A stretch of 64,000 nucleotides of DNA, taken from contig NZ_ATXN01000004.1 in the NCBI RefSeq assembly GCF_000421705.1, positions 69,501-133,500 of the forward strand, in the 5' to 3' direction. The stretch's first letter is position 1. Each line of letters starts with the position of its first letter. A model generated the notes under the pieces. The model was given only the letters and a program-made list of their open reading frames with translations. It had not been told where the DNA came from and searched no databases. A program made the position numbers and the translations under genes. Of this stretch, positions 19,094-28,701 are shown piece after piece. Origin of the DNA: Brevundimonas naejangsanensis DSM 23858. GTDB taxonomy: Bacteria; Pseudomonadota; Alphaproteobacteria; Caulobacterales; Caulobacteraceae.

Positions 19094-19325
19094 CGCCGCG
19101 CGTGACCGCCCCCTGATGGGCTTCTGAAATCATGCCGCGCCGGACGCGAGGCCCGGTACGGCGGTGGATGAGGTCGGCGGACAAGCCCCTAACGAAAAGG
19201 GGGTTATCGCCGGATTGGCTCGGATATGGGAAAGACCGCAGGGGCTGCAAGGCCTTCCGCCCGCTTCCGGCCAGATTCCGCGCCTTATGGCGGACAAGTG
19301 TGCATCGCGCCGCTAAATTCGGCCG

Positions 19326-19976
19326 ATGACCTCGCAAATCCCACCGTCAGCGCCCCCGGAAACCCCGACCGCCCTGCCCGGATTTCGGCTGTGGCCCGGT
19401 CTGCTGGACACGGCGGCGCAGGCGGAACTGCTGGCCGAGGTGCGGGCAGGGCTGGAGGCGGCGCCCCTCTATCGGCCGACAACGCCCGGCGGGCGGCCCT
19501 TCTCGGTGCGGATGAGCAATTTCGGCGCCCTGGGCTGGGTGTCGGACCGTCAGGGCTATCGGTATCAGCCGACACACCCGGCGACCGGAGCGCCCTGGCC
19601 CGCCATCCCGGCCCGCTTGCTGAGCCTGTGGGACGCCCTGACCGGCTGGCCGGCTCCGCCCGACGCCTGCCTGGTCAACCTCTATCAGGGCGAGGCGAAG
19701 ATGGGCCTGCATCAGGACAAGGACGAACGCGACCTGACGGCGCCGGTGCTGTCGGTGTCTCTGGGCGATACGGCGGTGTTCCGCATCGGTCCGGCCCCCG
19801 ACGAAACCGGAAAGGGCGGCGCCACCAGCACGGTGCGCCTGGCCTCCGGCGACGTCTGCGCCCTGACCGGCCCGGCGCGGCTGGCGCGCCACGGGATCGA
19901 CCGGCTGCTGGCGGGCTCGTCGCGCCTGCTGCCCGGCGGCGGGCGGGTCAATCTGACGCTGCGGGTCGCCGCCTAG
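19326..19976 (+). CDS. alkB: DNA repair dioxygenase AlkB
   Basis: Fe(II)/2-oxoglutarate-dependent demethylase of 216 residues that repairs alkylated DNA bases. The iron ligands are His129 and Asp131 in GLHQDKDE and His189 in ARHGID. The 2-oxoglutarate motif RxNxTxR is RVNLTLR at 207-213. The substrate loop has LVNLYQGEAKMG. Adjacent to dnaK in divergent orientation; no ada gene is nearby. Confidence 0.94.
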   Translation: MTSQIPPSAPPETPTALPGFRLWPGLLDTAAQAELLAEVRAGLEAAPLYRPTTPGGRPFSVRMSNFGALGWVSDRQGYRYQPTHPATGAPWPAIPARLLSLWDALTGWPAPPDACLVNLYQGEAKMGLHQDKDERDLTAPVLSVSLGDTAVFRIGPAPDETGKGGATSTVRLASGDVCALTGPARLARHGIDRLLAGSSRLLPGGGRVNLTLRVAA

Positions 19977-20050
19977 GCCGGAAAGACTCGACGGCAGAGG
20001 GAAAGCCGAGGCACTGTCACCGCTTCCACAGCGCCGACCGGAGACCCGAG

Positions 20051-20956
20051 ATGACCCTGATCACCCGGCCCGAGGGCCTGAGCCCCGACCAGATCGCCCC
20101 CAGCCGCCGCAGTCTGGGCGTGGCGACGGCGGGCGGGCTGTTCTTCGCCGCCTACGCCCCCGCCGCCCTCAGCCAGTCCGCCCAGCCGATCGCCACCGAC
20201 GCGGCGGGGCTGGTCACGCAAGACGCAGCCTATCCGGCGCCCGACGGCTTTGACCTGCCCGCCTATATCGCCCGCCCCGAAGGCCCCGGCCCCTTCCCGG
20301 TCGTGATCGTCGTGTCCGAGATTTTCGGCGTGCACGAATACATCCGCGACGTCTGCCGCCGCCTGGCCAAGGCGGGTTATGCGGCCGTGGCGCCCGCCTT
20401 CTTCGTCCGCGTCCAGGACCCGGCCCCGCTCAGCGACATGCAGGCGATCCAGCGCATCGTCGGCGCGGCGAGCTATGAACAAGTCATGGGCGACATCTCC
20501 GCTGCGCTGGACTGGATCGGCGCCCAATCCTGGGCCAAGGCCGACAAGGTCGGGATCACCGGCTTCTGCTGGGGCGGCAAGGTGGTGTGGCAGGCGATGG
20601 CCCGCTTCCCGACACTAGACGCCGGGGTCGCCTGGTACGGCCGCCTGTCGCCCGCCGCCAATGCGACCGACGACCAGAAGGCGGCGGGCCGCCCCTGGCC
20701 CATCGACCTGGCGGGCGAACTGAAGGCGCCGGTGCTGGGTCTTTACGGCGGCCAGGACAGCGGCATTCCCAACGACACGGTCAAGGCGATGAACGACGCG
20801 CTGAAGGTTGCGGGCCGGACCGACAGCCAGATCATCCTCTATGACGACGCCCCGCACGGCTTCCACGCCGACTACCGCGCCTCCTACCGAGAGGCGGACG
20901 CGAAGGACGGCTGGCGACGGTTGTTGGAACTGTTCGATTCGAGATTGAAGGGCTGA
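20051..20956 (+). CDS. Dienelactone hydrolase family protein, Tat-exported
   Basis: An alpha/beta hydrolase of the dienelactone hydrolase family, 301 residues. The catalytic triad is Cys173 in GFCWGG, Asp236 in GGQDSGIP and His269 in PHGFH. Residues 18-42 form a twin-arginine signal (SRRSLGVATAGG, then a hydrophobic stretch), which points to periplasmic export. The ATG at 20051 is used because the frame upstream overlaps alkB and is not homologous. The true substrate is unknown; periplasmic members of this family are common and rarely characterised. Confidence 0.88.
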   Translation: MTLITRPEGLSPDQIAPSRRSLGVATAGGLFFAAYAPAALSQSAQPIATDAAGLVTQDAAYPAPDGFDLPAYIARPEGPGPFPVVIVVSEIFGVHEYIRDVCRRLAKAGYAAVAPAFFVRVQDPAPLSDMQAIQRIVGAASYEQVMGDISAALDWIGAQSWAKADKVGITGFCWGGKVVWQAMARFPTLDAGVAWYGRLSPAANATDDQKAAGRPWPIDLAGELKAPVLGLYGGQDSGIPNDTVKAMNDALKVAGRTDSQIILYDDAPHGFHADYRASYREADAKDGWRRLLELFDSRLKG

Positions 20957-20965
20957 CCTCTCCAC

Positions 20966-20997
20966 CCGCTCATCCCGGCGTCCGCCGGGATGAGCGG
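20966..20997 (+). terminator. Terminator after the hydrolase gene
   Basis: Fifteen-base arms beginning CCGCTCATCC pair perfectly around two bases and are followed by TTTATTTT. The arms belong to the CCGCTCATCC repeat family also seen at 30896, 46546, 54837 and 57510, so a mobile palindrome appears to serve as terminator here. Confidence 0.8.
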
Positions 20998-21020
20998 TTT
21001 ATTTTGCAGGCGCATAAAAA

Positions 21021-21046
21021 CGGCCCGACGCGTCTGCGCCGGGCCG
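21021..21046 (-). terminator. Terminator of hrcA-grpE
   Basis: On the minus strand CGGCCCG and CGGGCCG form the stem, with further inner pairing, followed by TTTTTATG. It lies 25 bases after the grpE stop, back to back with the plus-strand terminator at 20966. Confidence 0.88.
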
Positions 21047-21070
21047 TCGTCATATCAACGCGCGAAAACC

Positions 21071-21685
21071 TCAGGCCTTGGCGTCGAAATTCCCGCCCGT
21101 CGTGTCCGGATCGGCATAGGCGCCGCCCGTCGCCGGGCCCGAGCCCTTGGCCGCGACCACCACCATGGCCGCGCGCACGGTGCGGCCGAACAGGGCGTAG
21201 CCCGGCTGCAGCGTCTGGATGACGGCGCCGCCCGGCACGGTGTCCGAGGGCTGCTCCATCATCGCCTGATGCAGGTGCGGGTCGAAGGTGTCGCCCGGCG
21301 CCGGGTCGACGCGGGTCAGGCCGTTGGCCTCAAAGGCCGACAGCAGGGACTTCTGCGTCAGCTCCAGCCCCGTGACCATGGCCGCCGTGGGGCCGTCCGC
21401 GTCCTTGGGCGCCGTCGCCAGACCGCGCTCCAGCGTATCGGCCACGCCCAGCAAATCCTTGGCGAAGCGCTGGATGGCGTAGGCGCGCGCGTCGTTCTGC
21501 TGCGTCTCGGCGCGGCGCTTGGTGTTCTCGGCATCGGCCACGGCGCGCAGGGCGCGGTCCTTCCACTGATCGCGCTCGGCGATCAGGGCGTCGACCACGG
21601 CGTTCTCATCGCCCTCAGGCGCGAGATCGGCCTCGTGGATGTCCTGCTCGAGTTGGTCCCGGGTCTCGTCGTTGATGTCGTTCAC
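21071..21685 (-). CDS. grpE: Nucleotide exchange factor GrpE
   Basis: DnaK nucleotide exchange factor of 204 residues. The N-terminus is acidic, a long coiled coil follows (about residues 30-90, including [20 protein letters not shown]), and the C-terminal beta domain contains [12 protein letters not shown] and [21 protein letters not shown], the family signature. The start codon is GTG and overlaps the hrcA stop in a GTGA junction, so it is translated in coupling with hrcA. Confidence 0.95.
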   Translation of the reverse strand: MNDINDETRDQLEQDIHEADLAPEGDENAVVDALIAERDQWKDRALRAVADAENTKRRAETQQNDARAYAIQRFAKDLLGVADTLERGLATAPKDADGPTAAMVTGLELTQKSLLSAFEANGLTRVDPAPGDTFDPHLHQAMMEQPSDTVPGGAVIQTLQPGYALFGRTVRAAMVVVAAKGSGPATGGAYADPDTTGGNFDAKA

Positions 21686-22776
21686 GTCTCTTGTCCGTCC
21701 AGAATCCGGCCCAGCACCCGGGCGGTATAGTCCACCAACGGTATGACACGGGCGTAGTTCAACCGCGCGGGCCCGATGACGCCGATGGCGCCCAGCACCC
21801 GCTGCCGGCCCGACATATAGGGCGCCGCGATCACGGCGGAACCCGAAAGCGAAAAGAGTCGCGTTTCCGCGCCGATATAGATGCGCACGCCCTGGGCCGC
21901 GCCGACGTCGTCCAGCAGGCCGATCAGCTGTTCTTTCTGCTCCAGATCGTCGAACAGGACGCGCACCCGCTCCAGATCCTCGGCCGCGCGGGCGTCCTGC
22001 AACAGATTGCCGCGCCCGCGCACGATCAGGTTGCGGTCGTGACCCCCGCCGCCTGCGCCGCCGCTCCAGGCCGCCAGTCCGTCCTCGACCAGACGGGCGG
22101 CGGCGGCGTCCAGATCGCGCCGGGCGGCCTCCATCTCGGCCTTCATCTCGTGCCGGGCCTCGGCCAGCGGGCGCCCCTTCAGCCGCGCACTGAGAAAGTT
22201 CGACGCCTCCTGCAGGGTCGAGGGCGTCACGCCCGGCGCCAGATTCATCAGCCGGTTCTCGACCACCCCGTCGTCGGCGACCAGCACCGCCAGCGCCTGT
22301 CCGCCGCCCAGAGCCACGAACTCCACATGGCGCACCCCCGCCTCGCGCACCGGGCTGGCGACGATGCCCGCCCCGCCCGCCAGACCCGACAGCAGGGAGG
22401 AGGCCGCATCCAGCGCCTCCTCGACATTGCGGCCGCCGCCCTTGGCGCCCATCACCGCCAGCCGGGCGTCGATCTCGCGCCGCTCCTCCTGACCGATGTC
22501 GCCGACCTCCAGGAGGCCGTCCACGAACAGCCGCAGCCCCGCATGGGTCGGCGCTCGCCCGGCCGAGGTGTGCGGCGAGGCCAGCAGCCCGGCCTGCGTC
22601 AGCGCCTGCATGGTGTTGCGGATCGAGGCGGGCGACAGGTCCAGCCCGGCGCGCGACAGGGTGTGCGACCCCACCGGCTCGCCCGTCTCCAGATAGGTCT
22701 CGACCACCCGGCGGAAGATGTCGCGCGCCCGCGCATCCAGCGTCGCCAGGCCCGGCGAGGGGTAAAGCAGGCTCAT
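21682..22776 (-). CDS. hrcA: Heat-inducible transcription repressor HrcA
   Basis: Repressor of class I heat-shock genes, which binds CIRCE operators. The ATG at 22776 gives 364 residues; a second ATG 13 codons upstream is possible. The N-terminal winged helix contains [19 protein letters not shown] and [12 protein letters not shown], followed by [20 protein letters not shown]. The GAF-like middle contains [20 protein letters not shown], and the end has [20 protein letters not shown]. All match HrcA. It is divergent from rph, the usual alphaproteobacterial order. No CIRCE is found in the window, so its target, probably groESL, lies elsewhere. Confidence 0.94.
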   Translation of the reverse strand: MSLLYPSPGLATLDARARDIFRRVVETYLETGEPVGSHTLSRAGLDLSPASIRNTMQALTQAGLLASPHTSAGRAPTHAGLRLFVDGLLEVGDIGQEERREIDARLAVMGAKGGGRNVEEALDAASSLLSGLAGGAGIVASPVREAGVRHVEFVALGGGQALAVLVADDGVVENRLMNLAPGVTPSTLQEASNFLSARLKGRPLAEARHEMKAEMEAARRDLDAAAARLVEDGLAAWSGGAGGGGHDRNLIVRGRGNLLQDARAAEDLERVRVLFDDLEQKEQLIGLLDDVGAAQGVRIYIGAETRLFSLSGSAVIAAPYMSGRQRVLGAIGVIGPARLNYARVIPLVDYTARVLGRILDGQET

Positions 22777-22891
22777 GGCGCCGCCCTCCGCCCCGTCAGG
22801 ACGGACCGGAGACACACCGCAAACGGGTCAGGGCGGGACAGGCTCATGGTTTCAGGATAAGCACGCGCCATCCCGCTTCCAAGGAATTCCC

Positions 22892-23617
22892 ATGCGCCCG
22901 TCCGAACGCACCCCCGAACAACTCCGCACCGTCACGCTGGAAACCGGCGTCAACCGCTACGCCGAGGGCTCGTGCCTGGTGTCCTTCGGCCATACCAAGG
23001 TGCTGGTGACGGCCTCGATTGAGGAAAAGGTGCCGGGCTGGATGCGCAACACCGGCCAGGGCTGGGTCACGGCCGAATACGGCATGCTGCCGCGCGCCAC
23101 CCACACCCGCGGCCGGCGCGAAGCCGCAGCCGGCAAGCAGTCGGGCCGCACCCAGGAAATCCAGCGCCTGATCGGCCGCTCCTTACGCGCCGTGGTCGAC
23201 CTGAAGGCGCTGGGCGAGCGTCAAGTGCTGATCGACTGCGACGTGATCCAGGCCGACGGCGGCACCCGCACCGCCTCCATCACCGGCGCTTGGGTGGCGA
23301 TGGCCTCTGCGCTCAACTACCTCAAGGACGAAGGCGTGCTGACGACCGACCCCATTCTGGATCAGGTGGCGGCCGTGTCGTGCGGCGTGTTCAAGAATCT
23401 GCCGGTGCTGGACCTCGACTATGAGGAAGACTCCACCGCCGAAGCCGATTCCAACTTCGTCCTGACCGGCGCAGGCCAGATCGTCGAGATTCAGGCCACC
23501 GGCGAGAAGCGCGGCTTCAGCCGGGCCGAGTTCGACCGTCTGTTCGAACTGGCGGAAATCGGCTGCACCGAACTGTTCGCCCTGCAGCGCGCCGCCGTCG
23601 AAGCCGCCCGCCGATAA
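22892..23617 (+). CDS. rph: Ribonuclease PH
   Basis: Phosphorolytic 3'-5' exoribonuclease of 241 residues that trims tRNA 3' ends. The start [19 protein letters not shown] is canonical and is preceded by AAGGAA. Other features are [20 protein letters not shown] and [17 protein letters not shown]. Divergent from hrcA with 115 bases between starts. Confidence 0.96.
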   Translation: MRPSERTPEQLRTVTLETGVNRYAEGSCLVSFGHTKVLVTASIEEKVPGWMRNTGQGWVTAEYGMLPRATHTRGRREAAAGKQSGRTQEIQRLIGRSLRAVVDLKALGERQVLIDCDVIQADGGTRTASITGAWVAMASALNYLKDEGVLTTDPILDQVAAVSCGVFKNLPVLDLDYEEDSTAEADSNFVLTGAGQIVEIQATGEKRGFSRAEFDRLFELAEIGCTELFALQRAAVEAARR

Positions 23618-23683
23618 GGCTTTTGCTGGAGCCGGATCGGGGCCATCGTCGTTGCATAGGCGAACCCCGATCCGGAGCCCCGC

Positions 23684-24058
23684 ATGACCCGACCGTCCCT
23701 TCTGGCCTGCCTGTTCCTCGGCGGCCTGCTCGTCGCCTGCCAGCCGCGTCCTGAGCCAGCGGCCCCCGCGCCGGTCCCGACGCCAGCGCCCGCCTCGGCC
23801 CTCGAGCCCGAAGCCCGCCTGCCCGAAGGCCCGGATATGGCGCCCCAGCCGGTTCCGCTCGGCGACCGCCCCTGCCTTGAGACCCTGGGCGAAGCCGCCT
23901 CCGCCCGCCTGGTCCAGCGCTGCATCGCCGTCAGCCCGGCCACGCGCCCGCCCTGCAACAGCGCCAATCCCTGCGACCTGATCCAGGGCGAGATCGATCG
24001 TTCCTGCGCGATGTGGACCCGCGACGGCGAAACCCCGCCGAAAGAGTGTCAGAGCTGA
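23684..24058 (+). CDS. Small Cys-containing lipoprotein, function unknown
   Basis: A 124-residue predicted lipoprotein. The signal MTRPSLLACLFLGGLLVAC has a lipobox ending at Cys19. A Pro/Ala-rich linker follows to about residue 55, then a compact C-terminal region of about 65 residues with six cysteines, including RPPCNSANPCDL and the C-terminal CQS. The even number of Cys suggests periplasmic disulfides. I do not recognise the family. It follows rph by 66 bases and may be transcribed with it. Confidence 0.75.
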   Translation: MTRPSLLACLFLGGLLVACQPRPEPAAPAPVPTPAPASALEPEARLPEGPDMAPQPVPLGDRPCLETLGEAASARLVQRCIAVSPATRPPCNSANPCDLIQGEIDRSCAMWTRDGETPPKECQS

Positions 24059-24060
24059 CT

Positions 24061-24273
24061 CCCTCTCCCAATGGGAAAGGGCTTGAGCCTCCAAGAGCGA
24101 AGCGATTGGCTAAGGCGAAAGGGTGAGGGTTCGCGGGTGAAGTCGGCCGAAGGCCGTAGCTCTTCGATGCGCGACGGCTTGCGCCGACGGCGAGGACAAG
24201 CCCCTCACCCTTTCGCGCCAGAACGATCGCCTTCGGCTCTCGTGCGCTCAAGCCCTCTCCCGCCGGGAGAGGG
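24061..24273. repeat. 213-bp imperfect inverted repeat, MITE-like
   Basis: The left arm (24061-24130) begins CCCTCTCCCAATGGGAAAGG and ends GGCGAAAGGGTGAGGG. The right arm (24200-24273) is its imperfect reverse complement, ending CGCCGGGAGAGGG. A 69-base centre lies between, itself with a GGCCGAAGGCC hairpin. No coding capacity is seen. It fills the gap between the small lipoprotein gene and pnp, and its left arm contains a diverged AAGAGCGAAGCGATTGGCT resembling the 30-nt repeat family. Confidence 0.75.
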
Positions 24274-24308
24274 ATGACGCCTTCGCGAGCGATAGCGCCC
24301 AAGAAAAA

Positions 24309-24334
24309 ACCCCGGCGGATCGCTCCACCGGGGT
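24309..24334 (-). terminator. Terminator of pnp
   Basis: On the minus strand an 11-base-pair stem (one T-G wobble) is capped by a GCGA (GNRA) tetraloop and followed by TTTTTTCTT. It lies 30 bases after the pnp stop. Confidence 0.92.
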
Positions 24335-24363
24335 CTTCTTCAGTTCAGCGATGACGCCGAGGC

Positions 24364-26592
24364 TTAGTCGCGACGGCGACGGCCGCGATCGCCGCCGTTG
24401 CGGTCGCCCTTGGGACGGCCGCCGGTGTCTTCCGACAGCGGAGCTTCACCACGCTCAGCGCGCTCGGCGTTGATCTTGTCGGTGATGTCCTCGCCGGTTT
24501 CCTGATCGACGACCTTCATCGACAGCTTGGTCTTGCCGCGATCGTCGAAGCCCAGGAATTTGACCTTGACCTCCTGGCCTTCCGACAGGACGTCGGCCGG
24601 GTTGGCGACGCGCTCCAGAGCGATCTGGGACACGTGGACCAGACCGTCCTTGGCGCCGAAGAAGTTCACGAAGGCGCCGAAGTCGACGACCTTCACGACC
24701 TTGCCGGTGTAGATCGTGCCGACTTCCGGCTCCGAGGCGATCGATTGGATCCAGGCCTTGGCGGCTTCGATCTTTTCCTGCTCGTTGGCGGCGATCTTGA
24801 TGGTGCCGTCGTCGCCGATGTCGACCTTGGCGCCGGTCTTCTCGACGATTTCGCGGATGACCTTGCCGCCCGAACCGATCACTTCACGGATCTTGTCGAC
24901 CGCGATCTTGATGGATTCGATCTTGGGCGCGAACTCGCCCAGCTCGGCGCGCGGAGCCTCCATCGCCTTCGACATTTCGTCGAGGATGTGCAGACGACCG
25001 GCCGAAGCCTGCGTCAGGGCCTGCTGCATGATCTCCTTGGTGATGCCGGCGACCTTGATGTCCATCTGAAGGCTGGTGATGCCTTCCGAGGTGCCCGCGA
25101 CCTTGAAGTCCATGTCGCCCAGGTGGTCTTCGTCACCCAGGATGTCCGACAGGATGGCGAACTCGCCCGACGGCTCCAGGATCAGACCCATGGCGATGCC
25201 CGAGACCGGACGGACCAGCGGCACGCCGGCGTCCATCAGGGCCAGCGACGAACCGCAGACCGTGGCCATCGAGGACGAGCCGTTGGACTCGGTGATCTCC
25301 GACACCAGACGGATGGTGTAGGGGAAGTCTTCGCGCGACGGCAGCATCGGACGGATGGCGCGCCAGGCCAGCTTGCCATGACCGATTTCGCGACGGCCCG
25401 GCGAGCCCATGCGGCCCGCTTCACCGACCGAATAGGGCGGGAAGTTGTAGTGCAGCAGGAAGGACTCTTTGTAGGTGCCCGTCAGGCTGTCGATGTACTG
25501 CTCGTCCTCGCCGGTGCCGAGGGTGGCGACGACCAGAGCCTGGGTTTCGCCGCGCGTGAACAGCGACGAACCGTGGGTGCGCGGCAGGACGCCGACTTCC
25601 GAGACGATGGCGCGGACCTTGTCCAGGGCGCGGCCGTCGACGCGGTGGCTGTTCTCGATGATGTCGCGACGCAGGACGTCGGCTTCGCATTCCTTGAACG
25701 CGGCCGAGAACTTGGACGAGTCGACGCCTTCCGGCTTCTCGTCGGTCTTCACCAGGGCCTCGGCGGCCTTCTTCTTGGCGGCGTCGACGCCCGAGCGGCG
25801 CTCATACTTGCCCGGGTGGGCGTAAGCGGCCTTGATGTCCTCGCCGACCAGCGACTTGATCGAGGCGACCACGTCCGAGTGGTCCTCGGCCTGGAAGTCG
25901 AACGGTTCCTTGGCGGCGTGCTCGGCCAGGTCGATGATGGCGTCGATGACCGGCTGCATGCCCGCGTGCGCGAACATCAGGGCCTCGAGCATCTTCTCTT
26001 CCGACAGCTCCTTGGCTTCGGATTCGACCATCATCAGGGCATCTTGCGTGCCCGCGACGACCAGATCCAGGGCGCTCTCGCCCAGGGTGTCGATGGCCGG
26101 GTTCAGCACCAGTTCGCCGTCGATCATGCCGACGCGCGCGGCGCCGATCGGGCCCATGAAGGGCACGCCCGAGATGGTCAGGGCGGCCGAGGCGGCGACC
26201 ATGCCCAGGATGTCGGGATCGTTCTCAAGGTCGTGCTGCAGCACGGTGACGATGACCTGGGTCTCGTTCTTGAAGCCCTTGACGAACAGGGGGCGGATCG
26301 GGCGGTCGATCAGGCGGGAGACCAGGGTCTCCTTCTCGGTCGGACGGCCTTCACGCTTGAAGTAGCCGCCCGGGATCTTGCCGGCGGCGAACGTCTTCTC
26401 TTGATAGTTGACGGTCAGGGGGAAGAAATCCAGGCCCGGCTTGGGCTGGCGGCCGTAGACGACGGTGGCCAGTACCACGGTCTCGCCGTAGGTCGCCAGC
26501 ACGGCGCCGTCGGCCTGACGGGCGATGCGGCCCGTCTCCAGGGTCAGCGGGCGCCCGGCCCACTCGATCGTCTTGCGTTTGATATCGAACAT
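24364..26592 (-). CDS. pnp: Polynucleotide phosphorylase
   Basis: 3'-5' phosphorolytic exoribonuclease of 742 residues, core of RNA decay. Two RNase PH domains flank an alpha-helical linker, followed by a KH domain ([20 protein letters not shown]) and an S1 domain ([20 protein letters not shown]). The tail is Arg/Asp/Gly-rich, possibly for RNA or RNase E contact. The ATG at 26592 is chosen because [16 protein letters not shown] is the canonical start; the frame extends 32 codons upstream without support. It follows rpsO, as in most bacteria. Confidence 0.97.
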   Translation of the reverse strand: MFDIKRKTIEWAGRPLTLETGRIARQADGAVLATYGETVVLATVVYGRQPKPGLDFFPLTVNYQEKTFAAGKIPGGYFKREGRPTEKETLVSRLIDRPIRPLFVKGFKNETQVIVTVLQHDLENDPDILGMVAASAALTISGVPFMGPIGAARVGMIDGELVLNPAIDTLGESALDLVVAGTQDALMMVESEAKELSEEKMLEALMFAHAGMQPVIDAIIDLAEHAAKEPFDFQAEDHSDVVASIKSLVGEDIKAAYAHPGKYERRSGVDAAKKKAAEALVKTDEKPEGVDSSKFSAAFKECEADVLRRDIIENSHRVDGRALDKVRAIVSEVGVLPRTHGSSLFTRGETQALVVATLGTGEDEQYIDSLTGTYKESFLLHYNFPPYSVGEAGRMGSPGRREIGHGKLAWRAIRPMLPSREDFPYTIRLVSEITESNGSSSMATVCGSSLALMDAGVPLVRPVSGIAMGLILEPSGEFAILSDILGDEDHLGDMDFKVAGTSEGITSLQMDIKVAGITKEIMQQALTQASAGRLHILDEMSKAMEAPRAELGEFAPKIESIKIAVDKIREVIGSGGKVIREIVEKTGAKVDIGDDGTIKIAANEQEKIEAAKAWIQSIASEPEVGTIYTGKVVKVVDFGAFVNFFGAKDGLVHVSQIALERVANPADVLSEGQEVKVKFLGFDDRGKTKLSMKVVDQETGEDITDKINAERAERGEAPLSEDTGGRPKGDRNGGDRGRRRRD

Positions 26593-26790
26593 GTTTCGTC
26601 TTTCGTCTCCCGCGGGCGTATTCCCGTCGGGGGTGTGCGGAGCGTCAGGCCGTTCAGTCCTTAACGGTCCCCGGTGACCTGACCGCAATGTCGCGGCCGG
26701 GCGGGTGATTGAGGACCGGATTCAAGGCCCTCGCGTCGGTTGCGCCAGTCAGACCCGCGGCGCGCGGGAAGCTTGCTACTAATAGCGGAA
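26593..26790 (-). other. pnp leader region
   Basis: This stretch between the rpsO terminator and pnp encodes nothing recognisable. On the minus strand it contains several small inverted repeats, such as CGGTCAGGTCACCG and CGGG/CCCG near the start codon. pnp leaders are classically processed by RNase III and autoregulated; whether that applies here cannot be told from the sequence. Confidence 0.35.
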
Positions 26791-26820
26791 CGAGGCGCGG
26801 ACGTGTCCGCCCGCGCCTCG
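26791..26820 (-). terminator. Hairpin downstream of rpsO
   Basis: Arms CGAGGCGCGG and CCGCGCCTCG pair perfectly over ten bases, with a second palindrome GCGGACGTGTCCGC overlapping the loop. The T tract is poor, so it may act as a processing or stability hairpin between rpsO and pnp rather than a strict terminator. Confidence 0.6.
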
Positions 26821-26851
26821 TGGAGATTATCCGATCCGCAACCGGGGCGCC

Positions 26852-27121
26852 TTAACGACGCAGGCCCAGCTTGGCGATCAGCGCCTGATAGCGGGCGCTG
26901 TCGGTCTTGTTCAGGTGGTCCAGAAGGCGACGACGCTGCGAAACCTGCTTCAGCAGGCCACGACGCGAGTGGTTGTCCTTCTTGTGGGTCTTGAAGTGCT
27001 CGGTCAGGTTGGCGATGCGTTCCGTCAGGATCGCAACCTGCACTTCGGCCGAACCGGTGTCGCCCGTCGAGCGAGCGTTGTCGGCGATGACTTCAGCTTT
27101 ACGTTCAGCTGTAATCGACAT
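26852..27121 (-). CDS. rpsO: 30S ribosomal protein S15
   Basis: Ribosomal protein S15, 89 residues. The pattern [20 protein letters not shown] then [20 protein letters not shown] and [20 protein letters not shown] is diagnostic. It lies between truB and pnp. Confidence 0.98.
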   Translation of the reverse strand: MSITAERKAEVIADNARSTGDTGSAEVQVAILTERIANLTEHFKTHKKDNHSRRGLLKQVSQRRRLLDHLNKTDSARYQALIAKLGLRR

Positions 27122-27208
27122 CGGAGGTCCTTTCTTGCCCTAACGCTCGCCTCGCGGAGGCTCGCTGTTTGAGGGCGTTGGAGTTCCTGTCGGCAAGCGT
27201 GAGCCTGC

Positions 27209-28141
27209 TTAAGGGAGGTTGAAAACACGGTCGGGTTCAAGCCGACCGGCCCTGAGATTGCCGAGCGCGACCAGGGTTCCGCCCTCGAAGACTGAAACCA
27301 GCCGCGAACCGGCGGTGAGCCGGGCCTTGAGCGTTTCAATCTGTCGGGGGAGCAGAACGATCGGCCGTCCCTGCCTCAAAGAGAGGGCGTCCTGCTCCGT
27401 CACGGCCAACTCCGGGATGTCGTCCAGAGCGGTCGAAACGGGCAGCAAGCCCTCAAAGGCGGCGCCCTTATGCGCCAACTCCTCAAGAAAATCCAGCGTT
27501 ACGGCGTTGTCGACCGAGAACGGCCCCACCCGCTCGCGCCGCAGGTCCGAGACATGGCCCTCGGCGCCCAGCATGATCGCCAAGTCGCGCGCCAGCGAAC
27601 GGACATAGACGCCCTTGCCCGTCCGCATCGTGATCTCGACGTGATCAACGTCGGGCGCGGCCGTCACCGCCGCCTCATGAATGGTCACCCGGCGCGATTG
27701 CAGCTCGACCTCGACCCCCGCCCGCGCCAGATCATAGGCGCGCTCGCCATTGACCCGCACGGCGGAAAAGGCGGGCGGCGTCTGGTCGATCTCGCCGACA
27801 AACGACGGCAGGGCCGCCATCACCGCCTCGACCGAGGGGCGCACGTCCGACCGGGCGATGATCTCGCCCTCGCGGTCGATGCTGTCGGTCGAAATGCCCC
27901 AGTGGATGGTGAAGCGATAGACCTTCTGCGCCTCCATCATGAAGGGCACGGTCTTGGTCGCCTCGCCCAGCGCAATGGGCAGAATGCCCGAGGCCAGCGG
28001 GTCCAGCGTCCCGGCATGGCCCGCCTTCTGGGCGTTGAACAGGCGACGGACCTTCGTCACTGCCTCGGTCGAGCCCATCTCATAGGGCTTGTCGAGGCAG
28101 ACCCAGCCGTTGACGAGATCGCCTTTCTTGCGTCGCGCCAT
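27209..28141 (-). CDS. truB: tRNA pseudouridine-55 synthase TruB
   Basis: 310-residue enzyme that forms pseudouridine 55 in the tRNA T-loop. It shows [17 protein letters not shown], the catalytic Asp in [18 protein letters not shown], and [14 protein letters not shown]. The start is four bases from the rbfA stop, so the two are co-translated. Confidence 0.96.
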   Translation of the reverse strand: MARRKKGDLVNGWVCLDKPYEMGSTEAVTKVRRLFNAQKAGHAGTLDPLASGILPIALGEATKTVPFMMEAQKVYRFTIHWGISTDSIDREGEIIARSDVRPSVEAVMAALPSFVGEIDQTPPAFSAVRVNGERAYDLARAGVEVELQSRRVTIHEAAVTAAPDVDHVEITMRTGKGVYVRSLARDLAIMLGAEGHVSDLRRERVGPFSVDNAVTLDFLEELAHKGAAFEGLLPVSTALDDIPELAVTEQDALSLRQGRPIVLLPRQIETLKARLTAGSRLVSVFEGGTLVALGNLRAGRLEPDRVFNLP

Positions 28142-28144
28142 CGC

Positions 28145-28636
28145 TTATTCTTCCTCTGGGCCTACCGCGCCTTGCGCTGCTTGAGGCCCGTCATCCTCAT
28201 CGTCTGCCTGTTCGATGTCGGCGCGCACGCGCGGATCATTGAACAGACGGTCCATGTGGCTGGCGGCGTCGAAGCTCTCGTCGTGGCGGAATTTCAGATC
28301 CGGCGTGAACTTCATGTCGATGCGGCGACCCAGCTGGCCGCGCAGGAATTTGGCGTGTTCGTTCAGCGCCTTGATGATGGCGCTCTCCTGCCCGGCCGTC
28401 TCGGCCGCCTCGACGCCCGCGCCCAGCGGCTCGACGAAACAGGTCGCGTGGCGCAGGTCCGGGCTCATCCGCACCTCGGTCACGGTGACGGAGACGCCGA
28501 CCAGGGCCTCGTCGTGGATTTCATGCTCGCGCATGACGTCGACAAGGGCGTGGCGGATCAGCTCGCCGGCGCGCAGCTGGCGCTGCGACGGTCCCAGGGG
28601 ACCGCTGGCGTTGCGGGTGTGTTGCTTGCGGGCCAT
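28145..28636 (-). CDS. rbfA: Ribosome-binding factor A
   Basis: 30S maturation factor of 163 residues, with a KH-like fold that binds 16S rRNA. It contains QRQLRAGELIRHALVDVM, the conserved VSVTVTEVRMSPDLRHATCF and the end region MKFTPDLKFRHDESFD, followed by an acidic tail. The ATG at 28636 is used because it follows CAGGAGGAG and starts the homologous region. Unusually for this cluster, infB is not directly upstream. Confidence 0.95.
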   Translation of the reverse strand: MARKQHTRNASGPLGPSQRQLRAGELIRHALVDVMREHEIHDEALVGVSVTVTEVRMSPDLRHATCFVEPLGAGVEAAETAGQESAIIKALNEHAKFLRGQLGRRIDMKFTPDLKFRHDESFDAASHMDRLFNDPRVRADIEQADDEDDGPQAAQGAVGPEEE

Positions 28637-28701
28637 CGGGGCTCCTCCTGCTCGCGCCGCCGGGGATCGGACGCCGGCTCTGAAACGCGAAGGGGCGGGG
28701 T

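Noticed and set aside
22777..22891. CIRCE operator between hrcA and rph
   Set aside because: Neither TTAGCACTC nor GAGTGCTAA, even with two mismatches, is visible in this gap.
24634..26664. Long plus-strand frame opposite pnp (676 codons)
   Set aside because: Shadow of pnp. Composition is Gly/Asp/Arg-rich and repetitive, and no ribosome-binding site is seen.
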